From NCBI GenBank assembly GCA_026129095.1, contig JAHCIT010000012.1, forward strand, positions 1-64,000: 64,000 bases of DNA, read 5' to 3'. The translations under genes and the position numbers were made by a program. The notes beneath the pieces are model-generated. The model made no database searches. It worked only from the letters and a program-made list of their open reading frames with translations, and had not been told where the DNA came from. This DNA comes from Deltaproteobacteria bacterium (GTDB lineage Bacteria > JAGRBM01 > JAHCIT01). This document shows, in pieces, positions 1 to 10,394 of the stretch; positions within the stretch are counted from its first letter, which is position 1; each line of letters starts with the position of its first letter.

Positions 1-900
1 CTACGGCGCAACTTCGATCCCGACAAGCAGTTCCTGTTTTTTGTGGACGACTCGCTTGCCGGAAACAGGGATTACATGCGTGAGCTTCTGGAAGGGCTCA
101 TCAGCGAAAAAATGGTCCCGAAGATGGGCTGGCACTCCCAGATGCGGGCAGATGTCGCCACCGATCCGTCGCTGGTCAAGCTGATGGCGAAAACCAACTG
201 TGCCTTTGCAACGTTCGGATTTGAATCGATCAATCCTAAAACCCTGAAGTCCCTGCAAAAGGGGCAGACGCCGGAATCGATCCAGCGTTGCGTCTCGCGC
301 ATGCATGACGAAAAAATACTCGTCAACGGCTTTTTCATGCTCGGTTCGGACTTCGATACGAAGGAGAGCATCCAGGCGACATGGGAGTTCGCCCTGAAAA
401 GCGGATGTGTCATCGCCGGGTTCATGCCCCTGACGCCGTTTCCGGGAACCGGACTTTTCAAGGAGATGGAATCCGAGGGGCGGATATTCATCAAGGACTG
501 GGAACTGTACGACGTCCAGCATGTGGTCTACTGGCCGCGGAACATGAGTCCATCCGAGCTGTACCTGGGATGTCTCAAGGCGTACCAGCAGTTCTACCGC
601 CGCTGGGCCCGTCCCGGGCTCCTCAGGCACATGCCGCTCAACCGGATGCTGACGACCCCAAATGCGATCGTCGGCGGGTCGTGGCCGTTCATCAAGCTCG
701 GGGCGTACTACAAGGAACTGTTCGCCAACCGGGACTACATCCGGATGCTGAAACGAATCGAACAGGAACGCGAAAAGGGCCGGGAAGTCCCGGTCCAGAA
801 GCCGTTCAATACGGCATCGCCATATCACGATCTTCTGACGAGCCGGAGGGAAAAGGCGCTGTTTGCGGAAGGACTCCACCTGATGGGTGCGATTGCCTGA
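1..900 (+). CDS. Radical SAM protein, B12-binding type (5' end outside window)
   Basis: The reading frame is open from the first base, so the N-terminus, including any cobalamin-binding domain and the CxxxCxxC cluster motif, lies outside the window. The visible 299 residues match the back half of the radical SAM barrel of HpnJ/HpnR-like enzymes: FVDDSLAGNRDYM early on, GFESINPKTLKSLQKG near residue 75, then GFMPLTPFPGTGLFKEM. The C-terminal 100 residues are basic and resemble the tails of the two other such proteins here (16816-18615 and 59298-61094). The reaction is unknown; relatives methylate or rearrange lipids and natural products. Family call is good, function is open. Confidence 0.8.
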   Translation, partial: LRRNFDPDKQFLFFVDDSLAGNRDYMRELLEGLISEKMVPKMGWHSQMRADVATDPSLVKLMAKTNCAFATFGFESINPKTLKSLQKGQTPESIQRCVSRMHDEKILVNGFFMLGSDFDTKESIQATWEFALKSGCVIAGFMPLTPFPGTGLFKEMESEGRIFIKDWELYDVQHVVYWPRNMSPSELYLGCLKAYQQFYRRWARPGLLRHMPLNRMLTTPNAIVGGSWPFIKLGAYYKELFANRDYIRMLKRIEQEREKGREVPVQKPFNTASPYHDLLTSRREKALFAEGLHLMGAIA

Positions 901-952
901 CCGCGCTCTGGTGCGCGACAGGCGCCCGGACGAGCAGCAGAAGGAAAGCCCG

Positions 953-3001
953 ATGGTTCAGAACCAGTGGAACGACGCCGAGGCAGCCCGCCACTCTACC
1001 CCCCTGGAGAAGCTGGTTTATGTCAGCCGTCTCCTTGGATCCGACCCTTCTCTGGTGCTCCATGGAGGAGGCAACACCTCCGCCAAGGATTCTGTCCGGA
1101 ATCTGGCCGGTGACCGGCTCGATGTCCTGTTTGTGAAGGGCTCGGGCTGGGACATGGCAACCATCGAGGCGCCGGGGTTTCCCGGCGTTGACCTCAACTA
1201 TCTCCGTAAACTCCGGCCCCTCGCGGCCCTCGGTGATATCGAGATGGTCAATGAACTGAGGACGCACCTTCTCAATGCCGAGTCTCCCACTCCATCGGTT
1301 GAGGCCCTGCTCCACGCCTTCCTGCCGCACCGGTTCATCCTGCACAGCCACGCAGATGCCATCATCTCTCTCACCAATCAGTCCGACGGCGAAAAGGCCG
1401 TGCGGGGACTGTTCGGGCGGAAACTCGCATTCGTGCCCTACATTATGCCGGGCTTTGCGCTGGCAAAATGCTGCGCGGATATATTCGATGCTGACAGCGA
1501 GGTGGAAGGCCTCCTTCTATACCGGCACGGCCTGGTGACGTTCGCGGACACGGCAGCCGAGGCATACAGCCGGCACATTGAGTTCGTCACGCTGGCCGAA
1601 GAAGAGGCCGCCAGGCGGGCACGGTTGAAGACCACCCCTGCCGTTGCCCGCAGTTCTGGTCCCTCCCGTGACCGGGCCGCGCATTTCATGGCCGCTCTCC
1701 GGAAGGCATTCATTCGCCGCGGTTTCCGTCCGGTGCTGAGTCTCATGGACTCTGCAGAGGCAGTGGCATTCTGCGACAACAAGCGGCTTGTGGATGCTGC
1801 CCAGCGTGGCCCGCTCACCCCTGATCATGTGATTCAGACCAAACGTCTGCCGCTGGCCGTACCGGTTGGGCTTTTTGAAAGCGGGAGCTACGGAAACAGC
1901 CTGGAAGGATGCTTCGACCGGTATGTCCGTGATTACGAGGCCTACTTTCACAAACAGGCGGCCCGTCGCGACGGCGGCTTGCGAATGCTCGATCCGCTGC
2001 CCCGGGTGGTGCTCGTTCCCGGTCTCGGCGTGATTGCTGCGGGTAATACTGCCCGGCAGGCTGCCGCCATCAGGGATATCTACGAGCATACGGTCTCCGT
2101 AATCAGTCTGGTGGAGACCGGCGGCCAGTACGAGGCGCTTCCTGCCTCCGACATATTTGACGTCGAATACTGGTCCCTGGAGCAGGCAAAGCTGGGCAAA
2201 CGTGCGGCTGGTGCGCCACTTCAGGGGAAAACGGCCATCGTGTCCGGGGCGGCCAGCGGCATCGGAAAGGCGGTATCCCTGGAACTGGCTGCCGCCGGTG
2301 CATGTGTCGCAATGCTGGACCGAGACGAACTCCGGCTCCGGGAGGCCGAGGCCGACATCCGCTCGGGGTGCCGGAGCGGAAACGCTGTCCGCGGTTTCCC
2401 GGTCGACGTGACCTCCCAGTCCGCAGTTGCGCAGTGCTTTGCCGAGACGGCGATCTGGACCGGCGGAATAGATATCGTTGTTCAGAATGCAGGTGTTTTC
2501 CCCCGCAACCAGACCGTGGAGGAAATGGATTCCAGCCAGTGGTCCCTGTCCATGCAGGTAAATGTTGATGGGGCACTCCGTGTGATGTCCCGGGCGATGC
2601 ACTGGCTGCGCCAGAATCATGACGGCGGAGATATCCTGGTCATCGCCTCAAAAAATGTCCCGGCACCAGGAAAGCAGGCGGCGGCGTACAGCGTCGGCAA
2701 GGCGGCCCAGACACAGCTGGCGCGGGTCTGTGCCCTGGAAGGCGGCGAATACGGGATCCGCGTCAACACGATCCATCCTCACATGGTTTTCGACACCGGT
2801 ATATGGACGCCAGAGATGCTGGCGTCGCGGGCGGCTGCATACGGAATGACGGTTGATGAATACCGGCAGAACAACCTGCTGAAGACCGGGATCACCAGCG
2901 CCGATGTCGCACGGACCGTCAGGGCTCTCGTGGACGGATCATTCGCAAAGACGACCGGGGCGCAAATTCCCGTCGATGGTGGCAGCGAGCGAACCCTGTA
3001 G
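953..3001 (+). CDS. Class II aldolase / short-chain dehydrogenase fusion
   Basis: This is a 682-residue two-domain enzyme. The N-terminal class II aldolase/adducin half shows LHGGGNTSAKD and the metal-site HSHADAII; the C-terminal SDR half begins near residue 425 with GAASGIGKAVSLE and carries the catalytic YSVGK. Length and order match the bifunctional rhamnulose-1-phosphate aldolase/lactaldehyde dehydrogenase (YuxG/RhaE-type) family, but no sugar genes lie nearby, so the substrate may differ. I chose ATG at 953 because AAGGAAAG precedes it; a GTG at 887 in the same frame would overlap the upstream gene. It follows that gene closely and probably shares its transcript. Confidence 0.85.
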   Translation: MVQNQWNDAEAARHSTPLEKLVYVSRLLGSDPSLVLHGGGNTSAKDSVRNLAGDRLDVLFVKGSGWDMATIEAPGFPGVDLNYLRKLRPLAALGDIEMVNELRTHLLNAESPTPSVEALLHAFLPHRFILHSHADAIISLTNQSDGEKAVRGLFGRKLAFVPYIMPGFALAKCCADIFDADSEVEGLLLYRHGLVTFADTAAEAYSRHIEFVTLAEEEAARRARLKTTPAVARSSGPSRDRAAHFMAALRKAFIRRGFRPVLSLMDSAEAVAFCDNKRLVDAAQRGPLTPDHVIQTKRLPLAVPVGLFESGSYGNSLEGCFDRYVRDYEAYFHKQAARRDGGLRMLDPLPRVVLVPGLGVIAAGNTARQAAAIRDIYEHTVSVISLVETGGQYEALPASDIFDVEYWSLEQAKLGKRAAGAPLQGKTAIVSGAASGIGKAVSLELAAAGACVAMLDRDELRLREAEADIRSGCRSGNAVRGFPVDVTSQSAVAQCFAETAIWTGGIDIVVQNAGVFPRNQTVEEMDSSQWSLSMQVNVDGALRVMSRAMHWLRQNHDGGDILVIASKNVPAPGKQAAAYSVGKAAQTQLARVCALEGGEYGIRVNTIHPHMVFDTGIWTPEMLASRAAAYGMTVDEYRQNNLLKTGITSADVARTVRALVDGSFAKTTGAQIPVDGGSERTL

Positions 3002-3045
3002 GCGGAAGCACCGGCGGGTTATTTCCGCCACGAGGAACATGCCGA

Positions 3046-4620
3046 GTGAATGCGAGCTTCCAGCAGACTGAAACGGCCCGGCGCCTGGCGGATGAGCGGG
3101 CCGTATATGCCTGGGAATTTGAGCGGGATTTCCAGAACCATGTTGGCAGGCTGGAACGATGGGTAGACCTGCGGCCCTATGAAAAATACCTGGTCCGGCT
3201 TGGAGAACTGCTCGGACAGCTGTGGTCCAGGACAACCGTTGGCGACGCTGTTGACGATTCACAGCGGTTTGTCCGGGCGTCGGTTGTCCGGGCCCCGGTC
3301 CTGCTGATGCTGCTGCTGGCGTCCGCATTTACCCCTCTGCTCCAGCAGTATCTCCCGATCGTGGCGGTCTACTGGCTGACAGTTGCCACTGGGGGTGTAA
3401 TCGCATTCCTGGGAATTGCCCCTAAAGCGGTCTTTCATGTCCAGACTCTGATCGACATCGTGGCGGTCACGGTCCTCGTACACCTGCTTGGATCGATCAC
3501 GACGGTCGCCGTTGTCTTTTACCCCCTGATGGTGGTCCTGATCACGATCGCCATAGGATTCATGCCGGGGATATTTTATGCGGCAGCCGTAACCTTCTCC
3601 TATACCCTGCTTGTGGTTCTGGAAGGGATCGGGTTGCTGCCCTATTCACCCCTGCTGGGACATGAATATCCGGCATTTCTGGTGGCCGGATGGCCGACCT
3701 ATCCCATAGCCGTCATCCTGAGCGCCCATATCATCACCTACGGCAGTGCACTGATTGCGGGTGCGCTTGCCTACGAAATTGAAGTCAAGCGGCGTCAGGC
3801 AAATGAGGCAGTCAGGAGCAAGAGCGAACTGCTCGCGATCTGCTCGCATGACCTGAAGAACCTGCTGGTCACGGTTACAGGATACAGCGAACTGCTTCTC
3901 ACGAATCTGAGAGACCGTCCGGTGTCGGTTTCAGACCTGACGCTCTATGCACAGCACATTCATGCAAATGGCAGCCGGATGCTTGAGCTGATCCACAACC
4001 TGCTCGACTCGGCCCGGCTGGAATCCAATGGGATCCCGCTGGTGAAGGGCAGTGTCGAGCTGACACGGATGGTGAAGGAAGTTGCCGCTCTCCAGCAGAC
4101 CAATGCGGCATTCAAGCAGGCAGAAGTCAGCTGCACGGTACCGGAGATCCCGGTCTGGATTGAAGCCGATGGCTCCAAGCTCTCCCAGGCGCTTACCAAC
4201 CTCGTCCAGAATGCAATCATTCACGTACCGGACCATCGGGGCCGGATAACGGTCGATGTCAGCGAGCCGGATGGCGGTCGTGTACGGATAGCGGTCCGTG
4301 ATAACGGACCGGGAATCGCCTCCGATGTCATGCCGATCCTGTTTGATCCCACCGCCTTGGCGATGCGCCGGAAGACGGCGCGGCGCCGCCTGGGCATGTC
4401 CCTGAGTACCGGTCTGGGCCTGTCGATTGTCAAACGGTTCGTGGAGATGCACGGCGGGCAGCTCACAGTCGAATGCCCGCCGGGATGCGGGACGACATTC
4501 TGGATCGATTTGCCGTGGACGGAGCGGCGGAGGCAGGGGAAGGCAGGCTGCGAATGCAGTCCCGCCCGTTACGCTGCCGCAACCGATGGCCGTCTCAGTG
4601 AAGGCGGTGTGCCGGTATGA
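3046..4620 (+). CDS. Membrane-bound sensor histidine kinase
   Basis: This 524-residue protein has a soluble N-terminus of about 85 residues, about six hydrophobic segments (residues 85-245), then a kinase core. The H-box reads CSHDLKNLL, the N-box LTNLVQNAIIHV, the G1 box RDNGPGI and the G2 box GLGLSIVKRF. The start is a GTG after a GAGGAA sequence. No response regulator gene is adjacent, so the partner is unknown. Its stop codon overlaps the next gene's start (ATGA), which couples it to the CoA-enzyme activase; that is an odd partner for a sensor kinase. The signal sensed cannot be read from the sequence. Confidence 0.88.
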   Translation: MNASFQQTETARRLADERAVYAWEFERDFQNHVGRLERWVDLRPYEKYLVRLGELLGQLWSRTTVGDAVDDSQRFVRASVVRAPVLLMLLLASAFTPLLQQYLPIVAVYWLTVATGGVIAFLGIAPKAVFHVQTLIDIVAVTVLVHLLGSITTVAVVFYPLMVVLITIAIGFMPGIFYAAAVTFSYTLLVVLEGIGLLPYSPLLGHEYPAFLVAGWPTYPIAVILSAHIITYGSALIAGALAYEIEVKRRQANEAVRSKSELLAICSHDLKNLLVTVTGYSELLLTNLRDRPVSVSDLTLYAQHIHANGSRMLELIHNLLDSARLESNGIPLVKGSVELTRMVKEVAALQQTNAAFKQAEVSCTVPEIPVWIEADGSKLSQALTNLVQNAIIHVPDHRGRITVDVSEPDGGRVRIAVRDNGPGIASDVMPILFDPTALAMRRKTARRRLGMSLSTGLGLSIVKRFVEMHGGQLTVECPPGCGTTFWIDLPWTERRRQGKAGCECSPARYAAATDGRLSEGGVPV

Positions 4621-7600
4621 GTGAACGGGTGGCAGGATGCGATCTGGGGAAAGCGGCTGCGAAATTCGCGGTGGCGAGAATCTGCGACGACGGTGCGCTA
4701 GCCGTCGAATCATTTCGCTGTATTCCTCACAATGGCCGCCCCTTTGACGTGTTCCGGGAGTGGTACTGGGAGCAGGGGATATCGTCGTGTGCCGCATTGT
4801 CGGCGACGGGCCTCTATGCCGAGGAACTCGTTGCGCCTGTCATTTCGGGGCTTCCCGAGGACGCATGTGTGGCTTCCGCCCTCAGGCTGAGGCAGGACCT
4901 CGATGGCCCGGTCAATCTCGTGAGTCTGGGTGCCCGTGGGTATTCGGTGTTTACCCGGAATGAGCGCGGGCACATCAACTACATTGAAAACGACAAATGC
5001 TCGTCTGGGACCGGCGAGACAATCGTCAAGATTGCCGGACGGTTCGGTCTGGATCTGGAAGAAGCTGACCGGATCGCCATGGCGGCTCAGGCGGGCATTC
5101 CCATCACGGCACGCTGCTCGGTCTTTGCCAAAAGCGAAATGACCCATTTCGGCAATCAGGGAAAGCCGACCGACCAGCTCATGCGGGGATATCTCGAATC
5201 TGTCGCCCGGAATGTGGCGGCACTGCTGGCCAGAGCCCGTATCCCGGGGCCGGTGTACCTGATAGGTGGCGGTGCGCGTCTAGGCTCCTTCGTACGCGCT
5301 TTTCAGGAGATAGCTGGAGGCGATGTTCGGGTTCTGGACAGTCCGCAGTCGCTGGAGGCTCTTGGCGCGGCTGTCGCCGCCGCTGATCAGTGTCTGGGTG
5401 AGACCCTGGAGAAGCTGCCTTCCAATCCCGATGAACTGGTCGCCCCGAGGCAGTCCCGGTTCCACATTCACAAGCCGCCCGAATTCTGGGCCGCAAAGGT
5501 GACCTACCAGAAACCTCCGGAGGTGACGGAGCCAGCAGACGGCACTCCAGCAGTCCTGGGGCTGGATTTGGGTTCCACTGGGAGCAAGGCGGTTCTCACG
5601 TCTGTCAGAACGGGCCAGCAACTGCTGGATGTTTACGACCGGACCCGGGGAAATCCGGTGGATGCAACCTCGCGGCTGATCGCGGCCATTCTGGAAAAGT
5701 CAGCCCCGGACATCCGTGCGATCGCACTGACCGGTTCCGGACGCGAGGCTGCCGCCACGGTGCTCCGTGCGGCATTTCCGGAGTTCGCCGGCAGGATACT
5801 CGTCCTGAACGAGATCGTGGCGCATGCGACTGCAGCCATCCGTTGCGACGAGCGCAAGGGGGAGAGCCTCTCCGTCGTGGAAATCGGCGGACAGGACGCC
5901 AAGTTCATACAGATCGCCGGAGGCCAGATTGTCGAGAGCGACATGAACAAGGCCTGCAGCGCAGGCACCGGCTCGTTCCTTGAGGAACAGGCGGTTTTTT
6001 ACGGGGTCAATGATGTCACCGAATTCACGGCGATGGCAAAACGGGCCTCGCGCCCGCCCGACCTCGGCCAGATGTGCACGGTCTTTGTGGCCGATGCCGC
6101 CGCTGAAGCTCATAACGAGGGGTTCAGCATCGAGGACCTGTTTGGCGGCTTCCAGTATTCCGTTATTTACAACTACATCAACCGGGTGATGGGGGAACGT
6201 ACGTTCGGAGAACGGATTTTCTTCCAGGGAAAGCCCGCCAGCGGGGAGTCGCTCGCATGGACGCTGGCGGCAGTCACGGGCCGGGATGTGATCGTTCCTC
6301 ACAATCCGGGGGCGATGGGTGCATGGGGAATTGGACTCTGCGCCATCAGGGAAATCGGCGAAGAAACGCTATTGGCGGACTCCTCGTTCGATCTTGGCCG
6401 GATGCACGATGCGAAAGTGGTTGATCGCACCGAATTCCAGTGCGCCGATCTCAAGTGCCAGACGCTCTGCCACATCGACAAGACGACCGTTGACATAGGA
6501 GGGCAGAGCCGGACGGTTCTTTCAGGGGGGGCCTGTCCCAAGTACGAAGTGTCCGCGGCGGGATCGCAGAAACTTCCCAAGGATGCACCGAACGCACTTG
6601 AAGAAAGGATGCGGCTCCTGGATCCGTACTGGGAAACGCCGGAAGGGAAGGGCCGTGCCGTTGGCGTTCCCTATGTTGGGGCCCTGTCGGGTTATCTGCC
6701 GTGGCTTGTCACGTTTCTTCGCGAGATCGGGGTGCAGCCAGTGGTGCTGCGCTCGGACAGCCGGTCGCTGGCAAGGGGCGAGGAGCGGTGTTTTTCCTTT
6801 GATGCCTGTGCGCCGGTGAAGGTCGCCCATGCCGTAGCCGACGCGGATGTCGATACGCTGGTCTTCCCGAAGTTCCTGAATCTCCATGACCGGGAAGGTG
6901 TCGGTGGCCGGACCTGCCCGATGGAGCAGGGCATGGCCGACATGGTCAATCAGGCCCTCGCGGCCCGTGGCCGGTCGATCGAATTCATCAAGCCGGTCCT
7001 GAACCTCAGGGATGGCTTCCTGCACCCCCGCCTGCTGGGCCGGCTTCACTGGCTGGTGAAGGAGCTGGGAGCAGATCTAGCCCGGGTTCCGGAGGCAGCC
7101 CATCAGGCCGCCGGAGTCCAGCGCAGATATGAGCTCGAACTGGCAGAAATCGGCCAGCGAACACTGGACTACGGCCGCCAGCACGGGATCCCGGTGGTTG
7201 CGATTATCGGCTCCCTGCATGTGATCTTTGACCGGGCGGTGAATGCCAGCATTCCGGACCTGCTGCGTCAGAACGGCGTGCTGCCTCTGCCGATGGACTG
7301 TTTCCCGGTCCCGGAGTGGATATCCCCGCTGCCCCGTGTGGTGTGGGAGGATGCCAACCGTGCGCTTCGCACGGCGCTGGGTGCCAGGGAACGTGGCGAT
7401 GTGTTTCCGCTGCTCCTGTCGTCCTTTGGCTGCGGTCCCGCCTCGTTTACCGAGCATTTTTTCCGTCACCTCATGGAAGGGTATCCCCATACGGCACTGG
7501 AGAGCGACGGCCATGGAGGCTCGGCCGGATTTGTCACGCGCATCCAGGCGTTCCTGCATACGGTCCGCCAGTATCCCGGCGGTCCTTCAGCGGTGGACAC

Positions 7601-8900
7601 CAGCCGGCTGAAGCTGTTTGAGCCGCTGAAGCGGCCTCCGCTTTCCAGCGAAAGGGACTCCCGGATAGTCGTTTTCCCGATCGCCGATCAGGTGGGGCCG
7701 ATCATTGCGGCGGTGTACCGTTCACATGGGTACGATGCCGTTTCGTCAGGACCAACATCTCCTGCCGCCCTGGCGGCGGGCCGCCGGGACTGTTCCGGAA
7801 AGGAATGCGTTCCCTATCAGCTGATATGGGGATCGTTCCGGAATTATCTGGAGGAAAATCCGGGGGACAAGCGAACGGTCCTCCTTCAGGTGACCGGTAA
7901 TGGCGCATGCCGTAACTGCAACTTCTCCATCAAGGACCAGATGTCGGTTGCCCGGATGGGCCTGTCGGACCGTGTGGGACTTCGGCATGCCGAGCCGGAA
8001 AAGGAGTTCCAGTCGGCTTTCATGTCGAGGTTCTGGACCGGAACCCTGACGTGGGATCTCCTCAACCAGCTGGTCGCCTATTACCGGCCCTATGAGTCCG
8101 AACCAGGAATGGCCGAGCGGATTTACCGGGAATACTGCGGGGAAATGATCCGGATTCTGGAGCAGCCGGTCCAGCCGGGGCTGGGAGGGATTCTGAAAGC
8201 GTTCCGCGGCGTCCGGAACCTGGAAGGACTGGTCAGGCAGGCCGCCCAGCGGTTTGCTGATCTGGAAAAACACGCGGGAAGGTCACAGCCACTCAGGACC
8301 GTATTCCTTACGGGAGACATATACGTACGTCTGGATGATTTCGCCAGCGACGGCATCGTTCGCCGGCTGAATGACCGGGGGCTGCGTGTCATTGTCGAAC
8401 CGCTCTGGATTCTGGCCGAGTATCTGGCCGAAGAGCGCTCCTCCGAGCTGGTGGGTCTTCCGAGGGGAATTGTCGAAAACACCCTGATGAAAACCGCAAT
8501 GCGAAAGACCCGTGAGCGCTTCTATGAAGCCGCCAGGACTTACTGCCCGTGGCTCCCGTCGCCGGATATCCCGTCAATGATCGAAAAGGCCCGCCCCATC
8601 ATCGACCGCCACCCCAGGGGCGAGGCGCCGATCACCGTCGGCAGTGTGCTTCATAACTGGGAGGAGGGAATCGCCGACGGAGTGGTCGTTGTCGGTCCCT
8701 GGGGATGCGGGCCGGCGCTCATTGCCGAGAGCCTGCTCAAGCATCAGCGGGAGATCCCCATGCTGTTTGTTTACAACGATGGTTCGCCCATCGATGAGCG
8801 GAGGCTGAACGGCTTTGCATTCCGGTTGCGCCGCCAGGAAGCCCGAAGCCCGTCTGCGGAAACAGGCGGCCGCCGGGTAGAAGCCGCCGCGAGAGGATAG
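4617..8900 (+). CDS. Giant CoA-enzyme activase fusion (BadF/HgdC type, DUF2229)
   Basis: This is a 1427-residue protein. Two ASKHA ATPase activase domains lie in tandem: the first starts with GCDLGKAAAKF and has the cluster region KCSSGTGE near residue 125; the second starts with GLDLGSTGSKA near residue 312, with EIGGQDAKF near 421 and ACSAGTGSF near 445. A DUF2229-like region follows (CFSFDACAPVKVAHA) and then a part like the HgdB/D component of 2-hydroxyacyl-CoA dehydratases (GKECVPYQLIWGSF). Such activases use ATP to drive an electron into dehydratases or benzoyl-CoA reductases. No separate dehydratase or reductase subunits are nearby. The start overlaps the kinase stop codon. Confidence 0.88.
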   Translation: MSERVAGCDLGKAAAKFAVARICDDGALAVESFRCIPHNGRPFDVFREWYWEQGISSCAALSATGLYAEELVAPVISGLPEDACVASALRLRQDLDGPVNLVSLGARGYSVFTRNERGHINYIENDKCSSGTGETIVKIAGRFGLDLEEADRIAMAAQAGIPITARCSVFAKSEMTHFGNQGKPTDQLMRGYLESVARNVAALLARARIPGPVYLIGGGARLGSFVRAFQEIAGGDVRVLDSPQSLEALGAAVAAADQCLGETLEKLPSNPDELVAPRQSRFHIHKPPEFWAAKVTYQKPPEVTEPADGTPAVLGLDLGSTGSKAVLTSVRTGQQLLDVYDRTRGNPVDATSRLIAAILEKSAPDIRAIALTGSGREAAATVLRAAFPEFAGRILVLNEIVAHATAAIRCDERKGESLSVVEIGGQDAKFIQIAGGQIVESDMNKACSAGTGSFLEEQAVFYGVNDVTEFTAMAKRASRPPDLGQMCTVFVADAAAEAHNEGFSIEDLFGGFQYSVIYNYINRVMGERTFGERIFFQGKPASGESLAWTLAAVTGRDVIVPHNPGAMGAWGIGLCAIREIGEETLLADSSFDLGRMHDAKVVDRTEFQCADLKCQTLCHIDKTTVDIGGQSRTVLSGGACPKYEVSAAGSQKLPKDAPNALEERMRLLDPYWETPEGKGRAVGVPYVGALSGYLPWLVTFLREIGVQPVVLRSDSRSLARGEERCFSFDACAPVKVAHAVADADVDTLVFPKFLNLHDREGVGGRTCPMEQGMADMVNQALAARGRSIEFIKPVLNLRDGFLHPRLLGRLHWLVKELGADLARVPEAAHQAAGVQRRYELELAEIGQRTLDYGRQHGIPVVAIIGSLHVIFDRAVNASIPDLLRQNGVLPLPMDCFPVPEWISPLPRVVWEDANRALRTALGARERGDVFPLLLSSFGCGPASFTEHFFRHLMEGYPHTALESDGHGGSAGFVTRIQAFLHTVRQYPGGPSAVDTSRLKLFEPLKRPPLSSERDSRIVVFPIADQVGPIIAAVYRSHGYDAVSSGPTSPAALAAGRRDCSGKECVPYQLIWGSFRNYLEENPGDKRTVLLQVTGNGACRNCNFSIKDQMSVARMGLSDRVGLRHAEPEKEFQSAFMSRFWTGTLTWDLLNQLVAYYRPYESEPGMAERIYREYCGEMIRILEQPVQPGLGGILKAFRGVRNLEGLVRQAAQRFADLEKHAGRSQPLRTVFLTGDIYVRLDDFASDGIVRRLNDRGLRVIVEPLWILAEYLAEERSSELVGLPRGIVENTLMKTAMRKTRERFYEAARTYCPWLPSPDIPSMIEKARPIIDRHPRGEAPITVGSVLHNWEEGIADGVVVVGPWGCGPALIAESLLKHQREIPMLFVYNDGSPIDERRLNGFAFRLRRQEARSPSAETGGRRVEAAARG

Positions 8901-8906
8901 GAAGCG

Positions 8907-10394
8907 ATGGTTGCAAGAAAAGCAGTATCAGAAAAAGCGTCAAAGGCGGTCACGCCTGCGGTCGTGCCGCCGGTGTACATCATCGGTGCCGGCATGCTCC
9001 GGTTCGGAAAATACCAGGACCGCAGTATCAAGGATCTGGCAGCCGAAGCGGTCAGGACTGCGCTTAAGGATGCGGGACTCGAAAAGGACCGGATCGAAGC
9101 GCTCTGGTTCGCCAACAGCGGCTGGGGAATGAACGGTGGACAGGACTGTATCCGTGGCCAGGTCGCCCTCCGCCCGTCGGGTGTGGAGGATATTCCCATC
9201 GTCAATGTGGAAAATGCATGCGCGGGCGGGGCGACTGCACTGAATGGGGCATTCCTCGGCATCGCGAGCGGGCAGTATGACGTCGCCATGGCCGTCGGCG
9301 CGGAGAAGGTGTTTCAGCCGGACAGGATCAAGATGTTCGCCAGTTTCATCGGCGCACTCGATGTCGAGAACCTGGAGAGCCTGATCGAGCAGGCCAGGAG
9401 TGCCGGCCGCGAAACCGGGCTTCCACCGCCGCCGGCATCGGTGGCGGCCCACCCGCCGAGATCGCTTCCCGATCAGCTGAAGGGACTTGCCCAGAAAGGT
9501 CGGGAGCTTCCGGTTCTTGTCCGTAACCTGATCGTCATCACGGATCACTACCAGATCGATCTCTGGAAGCTGGTCCGGCAGAACGTCGAGGCACGTTTCA
9601 GGAAGGGAGCCGGGGCTTCCAGTGGCGGCATGGACCACAGCCCGTTCATGGACGTTTATGCAATGGCCTGTCGCCGCCACATGAAAAAATATGGCTCGAC
9701 ACAGCGGCAACTGGCCGTCATCGCGGCAAAAAACCACAGCCACAGTGCGGTTAATCCCCTTGCCCAGATCCAGAAGCCAATGACGGTCGATCAGGTGATG
9801 GCTGACAAGTCCATCGCCTGGCCGCTGACGCGCTCCATGTGCGCTCCAATCGGGGATGGAGCGGCTGCCGCGATAGTCTGTTCCGGGCGGTTTTTCCGAA
9901 AGCTGCAGGACCGCCAGCGGGCGGTGCGAATCCTGGCATCGGCCATCGGTTCTGGCCGGAACCGGTCGGAAGACGAGCCGGATATCGGCGAGCGGCTCAG
10001 CCGCCGCGCATACGCCGTCGCAGGCATCGGCCCCGGTGACGTGAATCTGGCCGAATGCCATGACGCCACCGCATTTGGGGAGCTTCACCAGAGCGAAGCG
10101 CTGGGTTTCTGTGAAGAAGGCAAAGGCGGGGAGCTGGCCGAGTCCGGTGCGACCCGGATCGGCGGGCGTATCCCGCTTAACACCAGTGGCGGCCTCGAAT
10201 CCCGTGGGCATCCCATCGCCGCGTCGGGCCTTGCCCAGATTTACGAGGTCGTCACGCAGCTCAGGGGAGAAGCCGGAGAGCGCCAGGTTGAAGGGGCACG
10301 GATCGGCCTGACGCAGAATGGCGGTGGTGCGCTTGGCGTCGAGGAGGCGGCCATGGGGATTCACATTCTTGAGCGTGTAGCCGCCAGGAGATGA
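8907..10394 (+). CDS. Thiolase family protein (SCPx/acetyl-CoA acetyltransferase-like)
   Basis: This 495-residue protein has a thiolase fold. The nucleophile region reads VENACAGGATAL, and the C-terminal half has GGLESRGHPIAASG, holding the conserved histidine. It lacks the usual final C-G-G-G signature: the end reads QNGGGALG, typical of SCPx-like or non-classical thiolases. It lies six bases after the activase and overlaps the acyl-CoA ligase by ATGA, so it belongs to one transcript. A role in cleaving or condensing 3-oxoacyl-CoA is inferred from the family and from the ligase and dehydrogenases beside it. Confidence 0.82.
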   Translation: MVARKAVSEKASKAVTPAVVPPVYIIGAGMLRFGKYQDRSIKDLAAEAVRTALKDAGLEKDRIEALWFANSGWGMNGGQDCIRGQVALRPSGVEDIPIVNVENACAGGATALNGAFLGIASGQYDVAMAVGAEKVFQPDRIKMFASFIGALDVENLESLIEQARSAGRETGLPPPPASVAAHPPRSLPDQLKGLAQKGRELPVLVRNLIVITDHYQIDLWKLVRQNVEARFRKGAGASSGGMDHSPFMDVYAMACRRHMKKYGSTQRQLAVIAAKNHSHSAVNPLAQIQKPMTVDQVMADKSIAWPLTRSMCAPIGDGAAAAIVCSGRFFRKLQDRQRAVRILASAIGSGRNRSEDEPDIGERLSRRAYAVAGIGPGDVNLAECHDATAFGELHQSEALGFCEEGKGGELAESGATRIGGRIPLNTSGGLESRGHPIAASGLAQIYEVVTQLRGEAGERQVEGARIGLTQNGGGALGVEEAAMGIHILERVAARR

